This document shows positions 57,940 to 64,000 of a DNA stretch of 64,000 nucleotides, piece after piece; position 1 is the first letter of the stretch, and each line of letters starts with the position of its first letter. The notes beneath the pieces are model-generated. The model ran no database searches and had not been told where the DNA came from. It worked only from the letters and a program-made list of their open reading frames with translations. The stretch covers positions 5,270,001 to 5,334,000 of the forward strand of contig NZ_CP134399.1 of the NCBI RefSeq assembly GCF_002968295.1, given 5' to 3'. Source of the stretch: Mycobacterium sp. ITM-2016-00317 (GTDB taxonomy: Bacteria; Actinomycetota; Actinomycetes; Mycobacteriales; Mycobacteriaceae). The position numbers and the translations under genes are program-made.

Positions 57940-60780
57940 CTAGGCCTTCTTCGCGACCTTCTTCGCCGGCGCCTTCTTGGCGGCCTTCTTGGCCGCCTTC
58001 TTCGGGGCGGCCTTCTTCTTCACCGGCCCACGGGCACGGCGGTCGGCGAGCAGCTCGGACGCGCGCGCGTCGGTGATCGTCATGACGTCGTCGCCCTTGC
58101 GCAGGCTCGCGTTGGTCTCCCCGTCGGTGACGTACGGACCGAAGCGGCCGTCCTTGATCACCATCGGCTTCTCCGACACCGGGTCGACGCCCAACTCGCG
58201 CAGCGGCGGGGTGGCCGCGCCCTGGCGCCCACGGCGCTTCGGCTCGGCGTAGATCTTGAGCGCCTCGTCGAGCGTGATGGAGAAGATCTGGTCCTCGGTG
58301 GCCAGCGACCGCGAGTCGGTGCCCTTCTTCAGGTACGGGCCGTAGCGGCCGTTCTGCGCGGTGATCTCCTCACCGTCGGCCGGGTCGACCCCGACCACGC
58401 GGGGCAGCGACAGCAGCTTGAGCGCATCCTCCAGCGTCACCGTCTCCAGGTCCATCGACCGGAACAGCGAACCGGTGCGCGGCTTCGGACCCGTCGGCTT
58501 CTTGCCCTTCTTGGCGGTCGCGCCGGCTTCACCGTCGTCGGGGGGTTCCGGCAGCACCTCGGTGACGTACGGGCCGTAGCGGCCGTCCTTGGCGACGACC
58601 TCGTGCCCGGTCTCCGGGTCGACACCCAGGGAGCGGCCCTCTTGCGGTGTGGCGAAAAGCTTTTCGGCCAGCTCGAGGGTGAGCTCGTCGGGGGTCAGCT
58701 CGTCCTTGAGGTTGGCGCGCTGGGGTTTCAAAGGGCCGTCCGGAGCTTCAGGATCAATGACCATGCGCTCGAGGTAGGCGCCGTTGCGGCCCACCCGGAC
58801 GTTGATCGCACGACCTTCGGCATCGTCGAAGAGCTTGATGGAGTTGACTTCTCGCGCGTCGATCTCTTCGAGGTTGCCGCCCACCAGCTGCTTGAGCCCA
58901 CCCTCCCGGGCGATGGAACCTTCGACGCCGTGCTCGCCACCGAAGTAGAAGTTGTTGAGCCAGTTCGTCCTTTGCTCATGACCCGAGGCGATCGCGTCGA
59001 GCTCGTCTTCCATCGCGGCGGTGAAGTCGTAATCGACCAGCCGGGCGAAGTGCTGCTCCAGCAACCCGATCACGGCGAACGCCACCCAGGACGGGACCAG
59101 CGCACTGCCCTTCTTGTGCACGTAGCCGCGGTCCTGGATCGTCTTGATGATCGAGCTGTAGGTCGACGGCCGGCCGATCCCCAGATCCTCGAGCGCCTTG
59201 ATCAGCGAGGCCTCGGTGTAGCGCGCCGGCGGCGAGGTGGTGTGGCCGTCGGCAGTCAGGTCCTTGGCGTCGACACGCTGGCCCTGGGTCAGGTTCGGCA
59301 GCCGGCTCTCGGCGTCGTCGGCCTCCCCGCCCGCCTGATCGTCGAGACTCTCCACGTAGGCCTTCAGGAAGCCCGCGAACGTGATGGTCCGGCCGCTGGC
59401 GTTGAAGACCACCTGCTCGCCCGAGCGAGCGGCTCCGGCGATGCGCAGGCTCAGCGTGGTGCCGCGCGCGTCGGCCATCTGCGAGGCGACGGTGCGCTGC
59501 CAGATCAGCTCGTAGAGGCGGAACTCGTCGGTGTCGAGCTGGCTGTGCAGCTGACCGGGGGTCTGGAACACGTCGCCCGCCGGCCGGATGGCCTCGTGGG
59601 CCTCCTGCGCGTTCTTGACCTTGCGGGTGTACTGGCGCGGCGTCGGATGCACGTACTCCTCGCCGTAAAGCTGGCGGGCCTGGTTGCGTGCGGCGTCAAT
59701 GGCCGACTGCGACAGCGTGGTCGAGTCGGTACGCATATAGGTGATGTAGCCGTTCTCGTACAGCCGCTGCGCGATGCTCATCGTGCGCTCCGACGAGAAC
59801 CGCAGCTTGCGGCCCGCCTCCTGCTGCAGCGTCGAGGTCATGAACGGCGCGTAGGGGCGGCGGGTGTAGGGCTTCTGCTCCACCGAGGTGACCGCGAGCT
59901 GTGCGCCGCGCAGGCCGCCGGCCAGACCGTTGGCGGCGGCCTCGTCCAGGACGAGCACCTCGTCGGGCTTCTTGAGCGCGCCGAGGGAGTCGAAATCGCG
60001 GCCGCTGGCCACGCGGCGCCCGTCGACCGTGTTCAGTTTCGCGGTGAACGTCGGCGGGGTGGCCTGCGCGTCGGAGACGCTGGCGTCCAATTCGGCGGTG
60101 ACGTCCCAGTAGCCGGCGCTGCGGAACGCCATCCGCTCGCGTTCGCGCTGGACGATGATGCGGGTCGCGACCGACTGCACCCGGCCGGCCGACAGCTTCG
60201 GGGCGACCTTCTTCCACAGCACGGGGCTGACCTCGTAGCCGTAGAGGCGGTCGAGGATGCGGCGCGTCTCCTGCGCGTCGACCAGGTCGTTGTCCAGGTC
60301 GCGGGGATCTTCGGCGGCCGCGCGGATCGCCGGTTCGGTGATCTCGTGGAACACCATCCGCTTGACCGGGATGCGCGGCTTCAGCGTTTCCAGCAGGTGC
60401 CAGGCGATCGCCTCGCCCTCGCGGTCACCGTCTGTGGCCAGATAGAGCTCGTCGACGTTCTTGAGCTTGTCCTTCAGATCAGCGACGGTGCTCTTCTTGT
60501 CCGGGCTGATGATGTAGAGCGGTTCGAAGTCGGCGTCGACGTTGACACCCAGGCGTGCCCACGGCTCCGACTTGTACTTCGCCGGGACGTCGGCGGCGGC
60601 CCGGGGCAGATCACGGATGTGTCCGCGGGAGGACTCAACGATGTAGTTGGACCCCAGATAACCTGCGATCTTGCGCGCCTTGGTGGGCGACTCGACAATG
60701 ACGAGCCGCCGCACAGGCGATCCGTTGCCCCTGCGCGGCTCGGCGCCACTTTTGCCGCTGCCGCGGTCCTCGTCAGCCAC
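57940..60780 (-). CDS. topA: DNA topoisomerase I
   Basis: Relaxes negative supercoils; the only type I topoisomerase and essential in mycobacteria. The 946-residue enzyme has the TOPRIM domain (VIVESPTKA, ATDGDREGEA) and the active-site Tyr in ITYMRTDST. Instead of zinc fingers, the C-terminus carries four repeated GRYGPY-containing Topo_C domains and ends in a Lys/Ala-rich tail (KKAAKKAAKKAPAKK) that binds DNA or RNA polymerase. The frame is intact. GTG 60780 was chosen as start (MADEDRGSG). Confidence 0.95.
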   Translation of the reverse strand: MADEDRGSGKSGAEPRRGNGSPVRRLVIVESPTKARKIAGYLGSNYIVESSRGHIRDLPRAAADVPAKYKSEPWARLGVNVDADFEPLYIISPDKKSTVADLKDKLKNVDELYLATDGDREGEAIAWHLLETLKPRIPVKRMVFHEITEPAIRAAAEDPRDLDNDLVDAQETRRILDRLYGYEVSPVLWKKVAPKLSAGRVQSVATRIIVQRERERMAFRSAGYWDVTAELDASVSDAQATPPTFTAKLNTVDGRRVASGRDFDSLGALKKPDEVLVLDEAAANGLAGGLRGAQLAVTSVEQKPYTRRPYAPFMTSTLQQEAGRKLRFSSERTMSIAQRLYENGYITYMRTDSTTLSQSAIDAARNQARQLYGEEYVHPTPRQYTRKVKNAQEAHEAIRPAGDVFQTPGQLHSQLDTDEFRLYELIWQRTVASQMADARGTTLSLRIAGAARSGEQVVFNASGRTITFAGFLKAYVESLDDQAGGEADDAESRLPNLTQGQRVDAKDLTADGHTTSPPARYTEASLIKALEDLGIGRPSTYSSIIKTIQDRGYVHKKGSALVPSWVAFAVIGLLEQHFARLVDYDFTAAMEDELDAIASGHEQRTNWLNNFYFGGEHGVEGSIAREGGLKQLVGGNLEEIDAREVNSIKLFDDAEGRAINVRVGRNGAYLERMVIDPEAPDGPLKPQRANLKDELTPDELTLELAEKLFATPQEGRSLGVDPETGHEVVAKDGRYGPYVTEVLPEPPDDGEAGATAKKGKKPTGPKPRTGSLFRSMDLETVTLEDALKLLSLPRVVGVDPADGEEITAQNGRYGPYLKKGTDSRSLATEDQIFSITLDEALKIYAEPKRRGRQGAATPPLRELGVDPVSEKPMVIKDGRFGPYVTDGETNASLRKGDDVMTITDARASELLADRRARGPVKKKAAPKKAAKKAAKKAPAKKVAKKA

Positions 60781-60915
60781 CTGTGTCCAGCTCCCAATTC
60801 TTCAGCTGCCTGCGGAGAGCATTCACTCATTCGACCCGCCCCGGCAAGTGACAATTTGACACCCCCGGCCTGCCGACGCAAACCGTCGCCCCGTCCCCGG
60901 GTCCCCTTCGACCGG

Positions 60916-61506
60916 CTACAGACGCGGCCAATGGTGCAACGCGTCGTGGTGTGCCGGCGGTTCCCCCACGTTCTCTACCAGCCGCGATAGCCGTCGCCGC
61001 CCACTGATCCGCAGCGCGGGACAGGACCCTCTGGTGCCGATGAGAGTAGGTGCGATCCCGACTCTCATCATCGCTGACGCGAGCGCAGAATGCGTGTCGG
61101 GAGCGTGCGGGTCGAGCCCGAGGAGGTAGCGGTCGTCCTCCTGCCTGCCCGCCGCCAACGTCCACGCCCGCAGCTGCCGCGGACCGGGCAGCCACTGCGC
61201 GGGGACGGTCTTGACCGCCCCCGTGCTCCAGTCGGCGGCGATGTCGAGCAACCGGGGGTCCACCGCGGTGCGCACCAGCGGGCTGTCCTCCTCGGTGCGC
61301 GCGATCTCGGCGTCCAGTCCGACGTCGGCGATCATCTCGGCCAGGCCCTCGGCGCGCCACAGCGCGTCGACCACCACGGACAGCCGCGCAGCCTGCTGCC
61401 CCGCGGCGCCGACGACGACCGCCTGTCCGGTCGCAGCCAGAATCCCGGTCAGGTCGGCGACCACCGGGGGCACCGACTCGGCCGAGAAGAAGGACAGCTG
61501 GCTCAC
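60916..61506 (-). CDS. Conserved hypothetical protein (Rv3647c-like)
   Basis: A 196-residue protein without signal peptide or membrane helix. It begins SQLSFFSAES and contains a central segment with a conserved Trp-rich stretch (VPAQWLPGPRQLRAWTLAAG) and a basic C-terminus. It is found between topA and cspA in mycobacteria. I do not recognise a fold or active site. The preceding cspA terminator suggests its own promoter. Confidence 0.82.
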   Translation of the reverse strand: MSQLSFFSAESVPPVVADLTGILAATGQAVVVGAAGQQAARLSVVVDALWRAEGLAEMIADVGLDAEIARTEEDSPLVRTAVDPRLLDIAADWSTGAVKTVPAQWLPGPRQLRAWTLAAGRQEDDRYLLGLDPHAPDTHSALASAMMRVGIAPTLIGTRGSCPALRISGRRRLSRLVENVGEPPAHHDALHHWPRL

Positions 61507-61579
61507 CCCTCAGACACTAAGCCAGCCAGGCCCCGTCGACGCGTCACCGTGCCGCCGGGGTGATCAACCACCTGCATAC

Positions 61580-61624
61580 AAGAACGCCCCCGCGGGTCCG
61601 TGTGGACTGCGCGGGGGCGTCTTG
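61580..61624 (-). terminator. Intrinsic terminator after cspA
   Basis: On the minus strand, arms 61623-61610 and 61594-61580 form a stem (AAGACGCCCCCGCG against CGCGGGGGCGTTCTT, one bulged base) around a 15-base loop, followed by a short T-rich stretch (TTCTTGT). It lies 17 bases after the cspA stop. Confidence 0.8.
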
Positions 61625-61640
61625 AGGTCTTGGTGGCCGC

Positions 61641-61844
61641 TCAGATGGCGCGAACGCCGGTGGCCTGCGGCCCCTTGGGGCTCTGGCCGACCTCGAACTC
61701 GACCTTCTGATTCTCCTCCAGGGTGCGGAAGCCCGAACCCTGGATCTCCGTGTAGTGGACAAAAACGTCAGCGGAGCCGTCCTCGGGGGCGATGAAGCCG
61801 AAGCCCTTTTCCGCGTTGAACCACTTCACAGTTCCCTGTGGCAT
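61641..61844 (-). CDS. cspA: Cold-shock protein CspA
   Basis: A 67-residue single cold-shock domain, an OB-fold RNA and DNA chaperone. RNP1 (KGFGFI) and RNP2 (VFVHY) are both intact. GGAAAG precedes ATG 61844 at a good distance. The leader to the divergent helicase gene is long (278 bases), in keeping with the post-transcriptional control typical of csp mRNAs. A strong terminator follows. Confidence 0.95.
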   Translation of the reverse strand: MPQGTVKWFNAEKGFGFIAPEDGSADVFVHYTEIQGSGFRTLEENQKVEFEVGQSPKGPQATGVRAI

Positions 61845-62122
61845 CTTTCGTACTTTCCTTCTCTATATTCACCGGGTGCGGCCCGCCGTTATTCGGCAGA
61901 CCGGGCCCGTTCCGACCGCCATACCTTCGTGGAGTGCTCGGAACTCGACCCGACCTACAACCCTCGCAGGAACCGCGATCGCAACGTCGTTCCTGCGAGT
62001 GCTGATACACGAACACAGAAGCTGCGACCGTCGTAAGTCAACCATGTTCAGGGCCTCCGCGACAGTCTCGCGGCAATCACGTAGTGAACAATTCACGGGA
62101 GACCAGACCGGAAGGGGCCGAC
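61845..62122. promoter_or_regulatory. Divergent cspA/helicase control region
   Basis: A 278-base gap with no coding potential. It must hold the cspA promoter and a long cspA leader. A TTGACT hexamer occurs near 62038 on the minus strand, without a clear -10 at 17 bases. The helicase gene has GGAAGGGG before its GTG. Leader structures of csp type may be present but I cannot define them by eye. Confidence 0.35.
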
Positions 62123-64000
62123 GTGACGGATCCGGGGCCGGATTTCGGCCGCGAACTGCTCGCGTGCGCCGTCGACGGGACCGCCGCCGGCGAGCATCCG
62201 CTGCGTCATGTCGCCGACCTGGCACCGAGACGGGCGCGGCCGCAGGCGTGGCCTGGGCGGACCCAGATGTGGTGCAGGCGTTCCATGATCGCGGTGTCGA
62301 AGCGATGTGGTCACATCAGCTGGCGGCCGCCGAGCTGGCCAGGGACGGCCGCCATGTCGTGCTGAGCACCGGCACCGCCTCAGGCAAGTCGCTGGGTTAC
62401 CAGCTGCCCATATTGACAGCATTGAAGGAGAATCCGCGGTCGCGGGCGCTGTACCTGTCGCCGACCAAGGCGCTCGGCCACGACCAGTTGCGGTCCGCCG
62501 CCGCGCTGACCATGGCCATCCCGGGGCTGGCCGACGTCGCGCCCAGCCCCTACGACGGCGACAGTCCCACCGAGGTGCGCCGCTTCGCCCGGGAGCGGTC
62601 CCGCTGGATCTTCTCCAATCCCGACATGATCCATCTGTCGCTGCTGCGCAACCACGCCCGCTGGGCGGTCTTCCTGCGCCACCTGCAGTACGTGGTCGTC
62701 GACGAATGCCACTACTACCGAGGAATTTTCGGGTCCAACGTGGCGATGGTGCTGCGCCGCCTGCTGCGCCTGTGCGCACGGTATGCCGCGCCGGGCTCGG
62801 CGTTCTCCGGACCGACCGTCATCTTCGCGAGCGCCACCACCGCCGCGCCCGCGGCCACGGCATCGGAGTTGATCGGACAGACCGTCGCCGAGGTGACCGA
62901 GGACGGCTCGCCGCAGGGGGCGCGCACAGTCGCGCTGTGGGAGCCGGCGCTGATGGCCGACCTCGTCGGCGAGAACGGTGCGCCCGTGCGCCGTTCGGCC
63001 GGCGCCGAGGCCTCGCGGGTGATGGCCGACCTGATCGCCGAGGGCGCACGCACGCTCACGTTCGTGCGGTCGCGGCGCGGCGCCGAGCTCACCGCGCTGG
63101 GCGCGCGGGCCAGGCTGACCGACACCGCACCCGAGCTGGCACCGCGGGTGGCGTCCTACCGCGCCGGGTATCTGGCCGAGGATCGCCGCGAATTGGAGCG
63201 CGCGCTGGCCGAGGGCGAGCTGCTGGGCGTGGCCACGACGAACGCGCTGGAACTGGGCGTGGACATCGCCGGCCTCGACGCCGTTGTGCTGGCCGGGTTT
63301 CCGGGCACGGTGGCCTCGTTCTGGCAGCAGGCAGGCCGTGCCGGACGGCGCGGCCAGGGCGCGCTGATCGTGCTCATCGCCCGCGACGACCCGCTGGACA
63401 CCTACCTGGTGCACCATCCGTCGGCGCTGCTGGACAAGCCGATTGAACGGGTGGTGATCGACCCCGGGAACCCGTACGTGCTGGGCCCGCAGTTGCTCTG
63501 CGCGGCAACCGAACTCCCTCTGACTGAAGCCGAGGTCCGGATGTGGGGCGCGGAGACGGTGGCCGAGTCACTGGTCGACGACGGGCTGCTGCGCCGCCGG
63601 CCCAGCGGATACTTCCCGGCCCCCGGCCTGGATCCGCACCCCGCGGTGGACATCCGGGGCGCCATCGGCGGGCAGATCGCGATCCTGGAGGTGGGCACCG
63701 GACGGATGCTGGGCAGCACGGGTGCGGGGCAGGCGCCGGCCTCGGTGCATCCGGGCGCGGTCTATCTGCATCAGGGTGAGAGTTATGTCGTCGATTCCCT
63801 CGATTTCGAGGACGGCGTCGCGTTCGTGCACGCGGAGGACCCCGGCTATACGACGTTCGCGCGGGAGTTGACCGACATCAGCGTCACCGGTCCCGGTGAG
63901 CGCACCGAGCACGGCCCGGTCACCGTGGGCCTGGTGCCGGTGTCGGTCAGCAACACCGTCACCGGCTACCTGCGCCGGCGCCGGGACGGCGAGGTGATCG
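62123..64000 (+). CDS. DEAD/DEAH-box helicase with DUF1998-type architecture (Rv3649-like), frameshifted and cut by the window end
   Basis: The first about 626 codons of a large superfamily 2 helicase (YprA/Hrq1-like). After an N-terminal segment (DFGRELLACAVDG) come Q-like and Walker A motifs (SHQLAAAELA, STGTASGKS), motif II DECH, SAT motif FASATT, TFVRSRR, TNALELGVDI and QQAGRAGRRGQG (motif VI). A frameshift lies at 62253/62254, between PQAWP and AWADPDVV; reinserting GGCC restores the frame. From 62254 onwards the frame in step with ATG 62305 is open to the window end. Start GTG 62123 follows GGAAGGGG. Confidence 0.88.

Noticed and set aside
57940..58020. Repeated AAG/GCC units that at first look like a tandem repeat or CRISPR-like array
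   Set aside because: They encode the Lys/Ala tail of topoisomerase I; there are no spacers and the reading frame is kept.
58603..60990. A 795-codon plus-strand open frame opposite topA
   Set aside because: Composition is typical of an antisense shadow in high-GC DNA; topA on the minus strand has all its catalytic motifs.
62307..63446. A 379-codon plus-strand frame in the helicase region
   Set aside because: The helicase motifs (TASGKS, DECH, QQAGRAGRRGQG) are in the other frame, which stays open to the end of the window. This frame is a shadow.

Overview
The window is a contiguous block of chromosome from a high-GC actinobacterium, almost certainly a rapidly growing Mycobacterium (Mycolicibacterium type). 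Gene content and order follow the Rv3577-Rv3649 stretch of M. tuberculosis: arsB-like transporter, rlmB-cysS-ispF-carD, lpqE, radA-disA, canB/mutY, mhuD, lpqF, clpC1, lsr2, lysS, coaX-panC, the folate genes, ftsH, ephA, lpqG, hpt-tilS-dacB, ppa, galE, holB, an adenylate cyclase, topA, cspA and a large helicase. These synteny statements rest on memory of the H37Rv map. No transposase, prophage, CRISPR array or plasmid gene is visible. The espACD-type genes found beside ftsH in M. tuberculosis are absent.

Layout. 1-5.7 kb: transport and metal-hydrolase genes, then rlmB-cysS-ispF-carD on the minus strand. 5.9-9.1 kb: lpqE, radA and disA (DNA repair and c-di-AMP). 9.1-15.3 kb: carbonic anhydrase and MutY fired divergently from overlapping start codons, a GlxA-type regulator, a hydrolase, the haem-degrading MhuD and the lipoprotein LpqF. 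15.3-17.1 kb: a cobalamin-riboswitch-controlled cobalt uptake operon (cbtB-cbtA-phosphatase). 17.1-22 kb: clpC1, lsr2, lysS. 22-32.5 kb: a D-amino-acid dehydratase-like gene, then a long minus-strand block of pantothenate/CoA, cell-envelope and folate genes ending in ftsH. 32.7-41.3 kb: epoxide hydrolase, SIMPL lipoprotein, molybdoenzyme, hpt-tilS-metalloprotease-dacB, ppa. 41.4-44.9 kb: OHCU decarboxylase, esterase, a lone luciferase-like C-domain and a TerC transporter under a yybP-ykoY manganese riboswitch. 44.9-54.2 kb: a five-gene, translationally coupled envelope operon headed by a single-module NRPS-like protein. 54.2-64 kb: mycothiol-dependent-enzyme homologue, tRNA-Thr, holB, adenylate cyclase, topA, cspA and a helicase that runs off the end.

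The most interesting unit is the 44.9-54.2 kb operon. Its first protein joins an adenylation domain, a carrier domain and three left-handed beta-helix segments separated by membrane helices (Pls-like). The residues that line the adenylation pocket read D-A-E-S-I-G-T-V-V, close to the known lysine code. It is followed, with 4-base stop/start overlaps, by a short M1 aminopeptidase, a polysaccharide-type flippase, a UDP-glucose 4-epimerase and a GT-C-like membrane protein that appears to start at CTG.

Two caution signs affect the whole window. Six genes that should be intact (clpC1, a DUF6779 gene, folP1, ftsH, tilS, the terminal helicase) each carry one frameshift, and every one can be repaired by restoring a GGCC or CGGCC. 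This suggests a systematic sequencing or assembly artefact. Separately, ispD and panD are missing from their usual places, leaving tiny start-to-stop remnants. No gene-free stretch exceeds 300 bases.
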